A DNA stretch of 64,000 nt from Larimichthys crocea. Its lineage: Eukaryota > Chordata > Actinopteri > Sciaenidae. Below, piece after piece: positions 1 to 11,819 of the stretch. Position 1 is the stretch's first letter. Each line of letters starts with the position of its first letter. The stretch is taken from NCBI RefSeq assembly GCF_000972845.2, contig NC_040018.1, forward strand, positions 3,391,632 through 3,455,631, written 5' to 3'. The notes below the pieces were generated by a model. It was not told the DNA's origin and made no database searches. It worked only from the letters and a program-made list of their open reading frames with translations. The translations under genes were made by a program, and so were the position numbers.

Positions 1-719
1 TGGGCCTGAAAACCTCCTCTTCTTCTTCCCAGTGGTTCAAAACACCCGTGGTACAAACACTACCACTCCTCGGTGCTCTGAACTCATAGCTAGGTGAGCT
101 AACAAAGTGAGCTAACAGCAGCTACAGTTGGCAGCAGTTTACTTCACTGTCCATCAGGAAACTCTGTAAATCACAGAGAGTTGAGGCGGAGCAGAACCTA
201 AAAACATTTTCTCCATAAAATACCCAGAGCACAAAGTTACATTGTGTGAGAACAGACGTCCAAGTGACAGAGACACCATTCACCTGATTACAAGGCAGTG
301 TAGCACCATGATTTTAAATCAGATGTTTCATTGGAGAAAAGTTTCACTATGTTGCTTTTTGGACCATATGTTAGCTTTTTAAGGAGCTTTCAACCATCAG
401 CACACTGGAGTTTGCTCTGTTGTCACCACAGAGAAAGATTTGTTGTTTGTTGTAATGTTTTCATTCAAAGCACTTCCAGGATCCTACAACTTTTTGCCAA
501 GAAGTCACAAGTCAAATTAAATCCCGAGATTAAATCACAACAACAAGTGAACTAGCCCCTGTCAACAGATCCGGCACCATGACAACTGAGCCTCTGATGA
601 AGACATGTCATAAAGCTATTTTAAGTTAGACCTTGAGTGGAGATCGATTTCTCAAAGCCTTGTATGCATATAGTTTAGCTGTGTCTAATGTTTGCAGGTT
701 ATAATATCATGTATTAATA

Positions 720-1085
720 TTTACATGTGGTGGATATTACAAGGCACGGACACAGGACTCAACTGCAGGACTCAGGAGGCAGATACAGGAGGTAACCGGT
801 TTTTAATCACAGAGGTTCGGTACACGGGAGTTCAGTCAGGTAAGACAGGCAAACAATCCAAAGGACTAAGGCAAAAGCAGGGTCCAAAAACAGGCAAGGG
901 TCGAAACCGGAAAGCACACTAGAGAAACGCTGGAAAGTGGGACACATGGTACACTAACAGTCTGGCACTGGGGAAGGGGAAACAAAGGGTTTAAATGCAC
1001 AGGTGATTAGGGGCATGACAGACACAAGGCAGGAAACTAGGAGACTGGAGTAGGCGGAGCGGGGACTGACTGTGACAGTAGAAAC
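720..1085. repeat. Probable interspersed repeat, family not named
   Basis: A purine-rich segment with phrases such as 'cagggtccaaaaacaggcaa' and 'gggtcgaaaccgg', ending near 'ggcggagc...gactgtgacag'. I recognise this wording as a repeat found many times in fish genomes. It has no coding capacity of its own. Family and borders are uncertain. Confidence 0.45.
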
Positions 1086-1590
1086 TCTCCTGTCCAGATA
1101 GTGCTAATCGTATCTTTAGCAGCTTTCTCACAACTGATGCAGATAGCGCAGAAATCAGCATTTTCCCTGACACAATTATCCTGGTGTCATCATGTCAGAC
1201 ACCCCGGTGTTCAGACTTTCATCTACACTCCCATGAGAGGAAGAGTGACATGGAAGGAAGCAGCAGCAGCAGAGCCAGGGAGAGTTGTTCGGGGACAGAG
1301 GTCACACTATCTTCTTACCCGGAGGAGAGTCTCTGACACTGACAGTCCTGCTGCTATAAAGTCAACAGTGACGGGTATTTTAACATAATGGCACCTTGCT
1401 GTATGTGAGGACACCGATCGAGCAGAATACAAATGTGGTGCCTTTACGTCATGATGTCCCGGCTGGATCTCAGTGCAGCCATGCTGAGAATTACATTTTC
1501 ATTTAATAATATTCTGGAGAAACTAGCGAAGATTAAATATTGGAAATGATTTTTCTATTTTTCACGTACTGCGTTTGCATGAGCGGAAAG

Positions 1591-1871
1591 TTTTAAAGTT
1601 CCAGTGTGTACGATTTAGTCACAGCTAGCAGTGTGGTTGGTGATTGCAACTTCCTCGCTTCACCCTCCTGTTCCCAGTGTGTTGGAGAAACTTTGGTAGC
1701 TGTGAATCACATAAAAGAAAACACAAAATCTATAGTCAGTGTTTAGTTTGTCCATTCTGGGCTTCTGTAGAAACATGACATGATTATACACTTGTTATGT
1801 ATAATATATTCCACTTTTTTGTCATATTTGGCAAATAAAGCCTCCTGAAATCTCACACACTAGACCTTTAA
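1591..1871. mobile_element. Miniature inverted-repeat element, family P, copy 1
   Basis: The left end reads ttttaaagttccagtgtgta and the right end reads tctcacacactagaccttta, which are imperfect inverted repeats of each other. The inside carries 'gtttgtccattctgggcttc' followed by a one-word match to the copy near 52 kb. The same inverted ends occur at 44631-44831. A non-autonomous DNA transposon is the simplest reading; no transposase is present. Confidence 0.65.
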
Positions 1872-2336
1872 CAGACCTGTTTACAGCTTGTAAGGCTTTT
1901 CAAGATCATTAAGCTCTGTCTTCCTGTAGTTACTGTTGCTATTGAGCTTATTCTTGCCTCACATACTGAGGGTAAGATGACAATAACAGCAGATTTACCA
2001 GTAAAATTCTTAGTCATTTTAAAAAGAGCGTGTCTTTGATTGCAGACAGAAGTAAAGAAAAGCAGCTATCTGATTTCTAGAGTTATCAGAGTTGGTTGAA
2101 AAGGCTGACTGACTTTTTAAAGGTGGAGTATGTTATTAATCCTACATACCGCTGCTTTACTGTTTCCAGCTGACTCATTTTAAAAGGAGATGGTAATTTT
2201 TCTAAGCTATAGTTGCATTTGCCATGCAGAACATCAGCTATCTCACCAGCTGATGATTCATAGCGTAGACATGGAACTGAAGACAGCATTGTTATTGTAT
2301 TGCAGAGTAGAGCTAGTTAGCCCTATTGCATTAAAA

Positions 2337-2612
2337 GCAGTGGTGGAAGAAGTACTGAAATATTTTACATAGCGTAATACCACAATGAAAAAGTCCTACA
2401 TTCAAAATATTATTGAAGTAAAGGTAGGAAATGTACGGTCATAGATACTGGAATTATCTCTGATTCACTTATGAGTACATGTAAGCAGGGTTTCAATGTT
2501 GTCAGGGTAGAGCTAATTGTCTTAATCTAAGTATCATAAAATAGAAGTACAGTAAAGTACCTCAAAATAGTGCTTAAGTACAGTACTAAGGTAAAAGTAC
2601 TTCTTTCTAAAA
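2337..2612 (+). repeat. Fish 'gtggtggaagaagtact' type interspersed repeat
   Basis: Starts with 'gcagtggtggaagaagtact' and ends with runs of 'aagtac' and 'aaaagtacttc'. This is a very common percomorph repeat, and a second, reverse-oriented fragment lies at 21650-21752. Non-coding. Confidence 0.65.
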
Positions 2613-3155
2613 TATTCATGCCGATGGGTTTGTCAAATGTCTTCCTGTCTCCTTCACATTATTCTTGCTGGACTCTGTTGGATTGAAGATATCAAGGCTC
2701 ACTTTCCTCCCTCCGCTTGATGCGTTTCTCTGTTGCACAGTTTGAACAATGGCTTCCACAGAGCGGGATAATCCATCACGGCAAACATGAAACGGCAATT
2801 TAGTTTTTTGCCAGAGCTTCTGTTTTATCACTGAGCGCCTTGATAGCAGCGCTGCTCGCTGTCAATCACCTGCAGCAGCACTCACAGAGAGATACAGGAA
2901 GAAAGGGAAGTGTGTCAGGAAATAATCCCTCAAAAACATCTCGCCTTTCAGACTTCATTGTTGCACGCATGTCTTCTTCTTTAAAGCATCCAAACTGGGA
3001 CAGCAGTTTATTTCAATGACATTTTCCTTAAAGGGCTGATTATTCTGTATTTGTATCTGCTGGGTGGTTCGGCCTGCATTAGCATTAGATGTGGGTATCA
3101 TGCTGTGACATCTGCTGCACTGCTCTGACTATTCCTCCTGAGGCGAGCTTGATGC

Positions 3156-3157
<2 letters not shown>

Positions 3158-3195
<38 letters not shown>
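3158..3195. repeat. (GT)n microsatellite
   Basis: Uninterrupted alternating G and T over about 38 bases. Confidence 0.95.
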
Positions 3196-3196
<1 letters not shown>

Positions 3197-3552
3197 CATG
3201 TAGCCTGACTATAAAAAGGAAAACACGGATAATCTCCCGGCTCGGTCGTTATTTGTTTTTAAACAACTCAATATTTATCTTTGATTATGTTGTTTTGCGA
3301 CAGCCTTCGTCTCCCTGCAGTTATGCACACACTGATGATTAACTCGTCATGTGGAAGCTTTGACCCAGCTGGGATTATTTATTATGTACACAGATACACA
3401 CATATTGTATACACGCACACAAGCTAACTTTTATTCATCATGCTGACCAGACGAAGGCTTTCAAATGTGTTTGTGAGAATACATATATATAAAGTTGCAC
3501 TTTGTTGTTTATTGTAACACATTGAGATGCACGGTATATTTTGTTATTATTT

Positions 3553-3885
3553 AGACTGGACAGTGTATGCGTGACATCCTGTAGGTTTCCGACAAACCAT
3601 TTTGAAGCTCACAATCTGTCTTAATATAATTTGAACGGGTGAGTTGTATAAAAATTCAGACTCACAGTTGTCATGAACGGGGAAATTAGCTATAAAGACC
3701 AAAACTGTTTTTTGTACCAGGCTGTAAACATGTTTATTTCTGCTGTGAAGTTGGGCATTGGAACATGGGGACTTATGGAGACTGACTGGTTCTGTAGCCA
3801 GCCTCAAGAGGTCGTTTGTGGAACTGCAGTTGTTGGTGCTTCACTCATTGCTTCACTTCACAGCCATGGAGGTTACCACTTGGTA
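3553..3885 (+). repeat. Interspersed repeat family Q, copy A
   Basis: Begins 'actggacagtgtatgcgtga' and runs through 'ccattttgaagctcacaat' and 'ctgtaaacatgtttatttct' to 'gaactgcag'. Long stretches match copy B (35465-35885) and the reverse complement of copy C (48522-48958). The open frame over this stretch is shared repeat sequence, not a gene. The copy ends just upstream of a gramd2a exon. Confidence 0.75.
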
Positions 3886-3948
3886 AACACACACACAGGA
3901 AGAAGAAGTGTTATTTTATTTCTAAGTGTATTTTTCCTTCCGTCGCAG

Positions 3949-4006
3949 GTTTCACCTGATTGAAGATCTGTCTTATGAAGATGTGAAGAAATGTTATCGG
4001 GGCTCG
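3949..4006 (+). CDS. gramd2a: gramd2a exon, N-terminal to the GRAM domain
   Basis: Between acceptor cgtcgcag and donor gtgagt the frame reads FHLIEDLSYEDVKKCYRGS. This lines up with the human stretch just before the GRAM domain (the E..KKC.R.G pattern). The first base completes a codon from an unseen upstream exon; the exon ends in phase 0, which fits the next exon. Confidence 0.85.
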
Positions 4007-7000
4007 GTGAGTGTTAGTCTAACCAATTATTTTTCACCTAAATGTTTATCCTCTATTGCACCTCCTGTTAGAACAGTGCTTGTGGAGATAGTTTAGATAG
4101 TTTATTTTATAATTGCTTGACTTAAAGACATACCTCTAAAGTTTGGATGCACCTTCTTATTCAATAGTTTTTCTTTCCTCTCTGAGGTGTCGTTAATTGA
4201 TGATTTCTGAGGCTGGTATCTCTGCAGCAGCGTAAATTCTTGGTCTTCCTTTCCTGGGGGCAGAGTCAGTTTCATTATATAATTTGATGGTCTGTCATCA
4301 AAGCAAATTATGGCTACTTCTCTATAATATAAAACACATTCTGTTTTGTTTACTTTTTTTTATTACCACTTAATTCCATATGTGTTCTTTCATAGTTTTA
4401 AAATCTTAACCATTGAATGAGAAGATGTGTCCAAACTTTTGACTGGTACTGCATTTCAAGGCTCTCATCAATATCTGCCTGCAACCCGATGCCTACTTTA
4501 TTTATTATTACTACTTTATTATTTGTTTATCTGTTTATGTAAAGGATTCCCATTAGCTTATGCCATGGTAAGAGGCTAATCTTCCTGGGGACCACACCTA
4601 GAATACAATACATAGTAAAAATGAATTAAGGATATCAAAGCTCGCATTCATATACAAATATATATACAAAATCTATATAAATCAATATACTATCATCACG
4701 AGGTTACGCTCCTTTTTGTACACTGATAGCTGAGACTTTTTCCTCGCTGCGCTACATCTGACTTTAAAATTGTCCCACATTTTAAAAACTAATTTTACAC
4801 CTGAGCAAAAATATACTTACTGCAATCTTGGCCAGTGTCCTCCAGACATTTTACAATTTCAGCCTTGATATGAGCCAACGCACTCACACCACAGACGTCA
4901 CCTTTTGCCTATGAATTCAGCCAGCACATGAATAAATGAAACAGCTAAAACATGAAGGCTGGGCTTTCCCCCTGCGGTAATCGAGCCCCCTGCATTACTG
5001 TAACTTACTGTAAGCGCCATATTCCCAAGGACGGGAGCTGCTGTAGCGTGAGCTATTAATAGAAAGACAAAAACAGCAACAGCAGACAATAGCAAAGTGA
5101 GCAGATACAAGGCGAAAGAAGAGACAGACAAGATACAGGACAGGACAGGATAAATAGGGAAAGATCGTCTGGAGATATTTAGAGCCGGAGGTGAGTTTGA
5201 GCTGTGAAGGGGAGGAGAGCCGGGAATGAATGAAACCTCTTGTGTGTTCAGAGAAGAAGAAAAAAAGAAAGTATGATTTGCTCTGAAAAGTGACTTTCAA
5301 TGTGACACTACAGACAGGAGGAGACACTGACAGATAGAGGCAAAGGCAGAGAGAGGCTTGAAGTGAAGAGTACCTGTGTGTGCAGGAGGAGGGTTTTTTT
5401 TTTTTTCAGCTCAGGATGATGAAGGGCAGAGTGTGTGTATGTGTGTGAAGCAGGGAGAAGGAGAGAGGGAGGGTGTCAGCTGGGTGCTGCAAAGTGTAGA
5501 GTCACTGGAGGTGTATTTGAGACAGAGAAAGAGAGCCTTGTAGTTTCTGAGAAAGAGCTCGGTGCCTGTAAACTGAGGCGCTGCTGTTGTAACTCTGTAG
5601 TAGTGTGTATGTGTGTGTGTTTGTGTTTGTGTGTGTGTGTGTGTACACATTAGAGCCAAGTGTGTGTTTGCATGTAGACTAGAGCTAGTCGTCCATCTCG
5701 GGCCCAGTATACTGACCGGCGACAGGGGGAACAGTGTGTGTCTTGCAGCAGCTTGCTCCAGGCCTTGGATGTGCGCGAGTGTGTGTGTGTGTACGGTGCC
5801 AACGTGCTGAGCCTGGTGCAGAGCTCGCGTCCTTTGAGGGAGAGGGTGGTGTCTGCGGCGACCGGAGCCGGTGGTGGTGGTGGTGGCGGAGTGGCCGGTG
5901 CTGCTGGTGGTGCTGCTGCTGGTGCTGTGCAGGCAGGCCGGTCCACCAAGGAGCTGCTCATGACTCTGCCCTGTCCCTCTGCACAGACTGTCAGCAAGTA
6001 CAACTCGCAGTACCACAAACTGTTCCAGTGCGTGCCCAAGGATGAGATCCTCATGAAAGGTACTGTGTTTTTTAACCACAAGGAGCTTTAAGACTGTGTT
6101 TTATCTTTTATTAATCAACCTGTTAATATTCTTGGACATGTCATGCTTCAGCTTCACTATAATTTGCTTGTTATGCACTTATTCTTCTAATCCTCTCAGC
6201 CTATTTGTAATTGTACTCTGCCGAGTAAGCTGCTGAGTAAATATGAGATTGATATTAGCATTTTATTAAAATGTATCAATGTGGTCTGGAGCTGAAATGA
6301 TCAGTCGAGTAAACAGTTAGTGAATCAGCAGGAATAAACCTCCATGAATCTTGATAGCTGATCAGTCATAAGGTGACTTATCGAGCAAAATCAATCCAAA
6401 GTTCTCGTGTCTCAGCCTTTCTGTTGGGAGGATTTATCACTTTTCTGTTTTATATCATCATAAATTCAACATGCTTTGGAGTTTGGGACTGTTTGTCTGC
6501 AAATTAATCAGTTTTAAGATGGAAACATTTGAGCATTTTGACAATTTTCAGACACTATAAAAGCTAAATAACTTATTTGTCAGCAAAATAATCAATAATT
6601 AGTCCTTAAATGTGCCATAAATGTGATTCAATGTTAGGATGGCTTCTACACTTACACATTTATATTTATTCATATTGTTTAGCAGTATTTTAGGAAAGAT
6701 TGAGTTTTTCTTAACATAAAGGCTGATTAAGGAGATGATGTGCCACAGTACTTCATAGTTTTAAAGTTTACAACCAGATGATAGTAAAAGTGTGGTGGAA
6801 ACACTAAAAACATACATCCAAAATACTAGAGGCTATGAGCACCTATAATCTGCCAGTACTGCATCTTTAACATACCACTGCATACCAAAAGTCCCATATA
6901 ACAAATGCTCTGAATGGTAGTTACCATTTCTTTTCTGCTTTGTGTTCGTCTGAAGTGGACGTCTTGGCTGTGTTCAACTTTGATTCTTCATGCTTCAGTT

Positions 7001-9823
7001 CTGCCATCTGGTTAAGCTCAGAAACACGTAAACTGTCAGATTTCAGGATGACCAACTCTCTCCTGCACAGCATCAACTCCTCTGTTTCCACAGTTCAACC
7101 GTAGACTTTGACGCTACGTGCAACTGATGACAATAAAACTAATGATGCTGGATAATGTTTTAATAACTCTGTATGTTTTTCTTTATTGAGTTTACGATTG
7201 TTGAAAGTGTTTTCGTCTCTTCTGTTCTCAGTGTACTCCTGTGCACTTCTCAGAGATATACTTCTACAAGGTCGCCTCTACATTTCCAGAAACTGGCTGT
7301 GTTTCTATGCCAACCTCTTTGGCAAGGACATTAAGGTACACATGACTGACAGACAGACTTGAACCGAGTGAACCGAGTGACAGCCTGACAAGCTGACTTG
7401 ACAAATTATTTGACTGAAAGTCAGTCAGGATTACGGGGTCGACTTTCAGCGTCACGATCTTTAGAAAACGTCTCTGTGAAGTACAAACTATGTACCGAGA
7501 ACAGGTAGACTTACTGAACCTTGAACATTCATGAGTTGTGACTTTCTCTTTGATGTTGTGCATTGTTCCCTTTCCTTCATTTCCTTGAAACCAAACCTCT
7601 CCTGACGTTTGAGTGACAATAAGCTTCTTATCCAGACTGCATTCCTCACATTCTGACTGAAACAAGACACGTTTCATGTCCACTGCTGATATTTTTCTCA
7701 AGGAGCTTTTCCTCAGTTTATTTCTGTGCTTTCCCTGCCACCGTTTACTGAAAATCACACAGTTTCTCAAATGAGTGTCTCTCCTTATAAATGTGATTTT
7801 CATCCTCAGGTGGCTATCCCTGTCGTTTCTGTAAGACTGGTGAAGAAGCACAAAACAGCGGGACTCGTGCCCAATGGCTTGGCTATCACCACAGACACCG
7901 GCCAGAAGGTAAACACTTCCATCACAGTCACCGTGAATTAAAATACTTAGGCTGATTAGAGAAGCGTGGCTGTATGTTCCAGGAGGAGGTGTGATGGAAA
8001 AAACAACACCACGCTATAGATAGAAGCAGAGTGGTGTCCCAGCCTGGTAGACTAAGAGAGAGAGAGCGAGAGAGAGAAGGCTTTTTTCCACCATTACGGC
8101 AATGTTCAGATGTACTTCTTAGCTTCCTGTCACATCACACTGGTTGTTTTTCAAAGACATAATGTACTTTTCAGCTCCTGTACTGTCCACAGATACCCAT
8201 GACGAATGGTGGCATCTTTTAGATTTACATATTTTTTTTGCAATGCATCCTCCACAAGAGAGTAAAGAGAAACAAATTTAAGTCATTTGAATGCAAGACT
8301 GATCATTTGAGGGTACAGTTTACTTAAAAGAGGGAATTAAATGAGTATACTAAGTGCACAAATTTAAGCCAGAGTTTGCAACCTAGGCACAGTAGTATTT
8401 TGAGCTGATGCTTACATGCTGATGTTTGAGGCAATATTTAGGTTCAACAGTCTAGCATGTTAACATGCAAAGGTTTAATATTTAAATTCAAAATAATTTA
8501 TATTTTGGGGGTGGCCTCAACTAGTACATGGTTGCCCTGTGTACAAAAGGCTGAGTTCTTGATCCAACAACGCAGGTTTGTCCCGTCCTGTGGTCCTTCG
8601 CTACATGTCATCCCCACTATCTTTCTGCCTGCTTTCCTGTCTGTCTTCTGCTGTCTTGTCAAATAAAGGCAAAAGTAATAACCTAATGATGGTGTGGGAT
8701 GAATAGTCAGGGGATCAGCAGCATTATTAAATTCATCCCTTAGGGGCCTTGAATATCTGTAGCAAATTAACAGCAATATATTGTATGTCGTCTCAATTTA
8801 AACTAAACTATGTTTGTACAAAATGTCATGGCAACAGATTCACTAGTTGTGGATGTTTCAGAGGTGGACAAACCAACAGACCAACAAACCAACAGACCAA
8901 CATTACCACACAACATTGGCTAACCTACAGTGTCTGTCCACTACTGAGCGACTGAGCTGAAGATAATCAAACCCAGAATGTCTTCTTAGATGCCTGAATC
9001 TGTATGCAAGCACAAACAATGACTGTATTTAATGTTGCACACAGAAATATCAGAAGCATTGGCAGGAGAAATAAGATACTTCTGTCAACGTCTGAGCTAA
9101 ATTAAAGTGCTAATTTTATTTCTATTTTATTTTTCAAGCCTATTTTGCTTCAATTTCTGACACCAAACTAAAAAAACATTTTTTAGAGGCCATGTTTTCA
9201 TACCATTCTCAGGAAATGTCGTGTCATTTTTGCTTTTACCATCGATCTTTTTGCATAAAACAAGGAAACAGATTACAGATTGTTCTGCCTACACGTTTCT
9301 AGTCTGCACATACTGTATATCAGCGTCATGCAGACTGTTGCCACAGCACACATACTACTCAGAGCCATGGCAGTTGTCACAAGGATCAGAAATATCACAT
9401 GTTTGTAAGTGATCCTCAAACATCCATAGACTCTGTATAACACTGTATGTACAGCAGCCGCACATTATACCTCATCAAGCAGCACAATGCAAAACACTAA
9501 TTATTAATTTAAAAAAACAGAGTGACTGGGTTGATGTCTTTCTCTATTTAGGGTTACGTGTTAACAACAGCAGCAGACCTTTGTCAAAGCATGTTAGAGA
9601 TATGGACAAAGGGAAACATGCGTTACACATGTCCTTCATACAGTGTGTCTTCTTCTGTGAGTGTGTCTGCTCTGTGCAGTGCGATGACACTGCTAAAAAG
9701 TGTCTGAGGTTAAAAAAGTACACGGCTCGTTTCTGTAACAACAAAGTTCAGCTTCTGTTTGTAATGTTTCAGTTCATTCACCAACATGTCCACTAACACT
9801 GTCACGAGAGAATCAACTGGACT

Positions 9824-9903
<80 letters not shown>

Positions 9904-11756
9904 AAAACTACTTAAACTCAGTGATATGTGTCCAGGTCAGAGAGATTTTTGGGTAAGCCGTCCTGCACCGACCTGTCATTTGTCGTATTTTCATGAAAGA
10001 ATAAAACATGATTAGAAAAAAAAAACATCCTCTTCCTGACCCAGATTAAAGCTTTTAAATCACTTATGTGTTATTATATGTGTTGTACGGCTGCAAATAA
10101 AAATATTCACACACGTCTCTAAATGCACTGCTTCCATATTAGAAATGAGTAGAGAGTTACTCCAGACCTGAAATCTGATTTCTCGTTTATCTTTTCGTAC
10201 CTTGTAAATATTCCTTAAAGCCTCAGTTAGAGTGATTCACACCTTTTAAAGATTTTTATAGCTGCAAGTAAATAAACAATTACAAAATGCCCCAGAGGAA
10301 CACTCCTACCATCGCCTTTCTTATTAGCATAATCGACTCTATCCCCATAATGGAGAAAATAACTTTCACTCTTCGACTACAAACAGAGAAAGGAGGATAA
10401 ATACTTGGAAAAATGGGATTGCTATAACTATCGAGACTTTTAATATTTTTATTCTTTCTATCTAGAACTCTTCTGGTCCATTATCTATACGAGTGCCTCC
10501 TTTTTTTTTTGCCTATCGTTCTTATTTTTCATCTTTGGGATGTAACGCCACAGATCTCATCTGCACAAAAACCAAAAACTAAAAAGTATTAAAGAAAATC
10601 ATAAGGAGAGAGTTATAAGTCTGTATTGTGTAGGCGCTGATGAGGTTCAGATGCATGTCTGTGATATTTGTAAAGGCAGGATGTAAAATAGAAAATCTTC
10701 TTGATCTGTTTCTTTATTCAGTTTCCCCCACGGGGCTCATCAAAGTTTAACATCTCTCATCTTTAACCTAATTTTCGTGATGAATGAAAGTCTCAGTATA
10801 TCGCTCATCCTTGTTGTTCAACAGAAACTTCTTTAACAGCTGCATCACCATGTTTAAATGTCTAAATGTGCATTGGTAATTTCAGAATAGTTTAAAGGAA
10901 CTTCAGTGCACAGTGTCACTGTTTCTCTTTCTTGTTTCCTCAGTATGTATTTGTATCTCTTCTATCAAGAGACAGTGTGTATGACGTCCTCCGCAGGATC
11001 TGCACACACCTACAGGTTAGAGGACACACACACGCACACACACATACTGTACATGCATACTGTTCATTCAGTCTACGTACTATGTGGTGTACTGTACATG
11101 TCAGTTAAAGTTTCCTTTCCTTCTCCAGGTCAATGGGAAGAGTCTGAGCTTGAAGCAGTTCATGGAGGAGCCGACTTTATCGTTGGTCAGTGTCTTTCAC
11201 AAACCGTCATAAAATCTTTCAGATCAAAGTGGGTGGTACTTCCAAATCTGGTAATTCGCAGGCATTAAAATGTTTCCCAGTCATGTTTCATGTCGGCCTA
11301 AAGGCCCTCTGATAACTCACAGTTACAGCTCCGCCTGACCTGAAGGCTGACTTACCTTCTTACACAGACAGGATCAATAGATCATTCTGTCGCGGCTGCA
11401 GCCTTGCAGTGAGTTATCCCCTGAGTTGGCAAGATGCTATCAATGCTATGCTCAGTGAAGTCACCTTGTGTGTGTGAGTGTGTGTTTGTGTGTGAGTGAG
11501 TGCACTGCAGGTTACTCTGCGACAGAACGGCTTTTGTATTAAGGGATAAATAAGTTGTATTAACAGGCTCGTCCTTGATGACTTTCTAATCTGGACTCAG
11601 TATTCGAAGAGAAAAGAGTGTTTGTTCCAGCTGCTCCCTCATGAAGCTTAATAAAAATCCAGAAAGTGTTAATACACCCGATTCATATTTATTAATTCAT
11701 CAAGTGTTTACTCAAGTTTCTCTTAAGAGAGGGTTTATAAGTGGTAACTAATCGCT

Positions 11757-11819
<63 letters not shown>

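Larger units (their letters stand above)
1..3948. other. Sequence upstream of the first recognised gramd2a exon
   Basis: No exon could be supported here. The stretch holds the interspersed repeats listed separately (about 720-1080, 1591-1871, 2337-2612, 3553-3885) and a TG microsatellite. The first gramd2a coding exon must end with two bases of a split codon; it lies either in this stretch or left of the window, and I could not pick it out. Open frames here are short and match nothing I recognise. Confidence 0.5.
4007..5986 (+). other. gramd2a: gramd2a intron
   Basis: Flanked by gtgagt and a pyrimidine-rich ...ctctgcacag. The first 900 bases are AT-rich with no recognised element. From about 5580 there are TG runs, and from 5680 to 5960 the DNA is clearly richer in G+C and CpG than its surroundings (see the possible alternative first exon). 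Confidence 0.8.
7909..10943 (+). other. gramd2a: gramd2a intron (about 3 kb)
   Basis: Contains a SINE-like segment (8515-8675) and a long CA microsatellite (9827-9901). The remainder is AT-rich with no exon that would fit the phase. Confidence 0.75.

Noticed and set aside
3673..3963. Open frame running into the first gramd2a exon
   Set aside because: It is in a different frame from the exon and lies in a repeat (family Q) found elsewhere in the window.
5411..6081. Long minus-strand open frames of up to 222 codons
   Set aside because: Low-complexity Thr/His and Pro/Ala runs read from TG repeats and the GC-rich patch; no domain and opposite to a supported exon.
7264..7851. Minus-strand open frame of 195 codons
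   Set aside because: Overlaps two strongly supported gramd2a exons on the other strand, and its product resembles nothing known.
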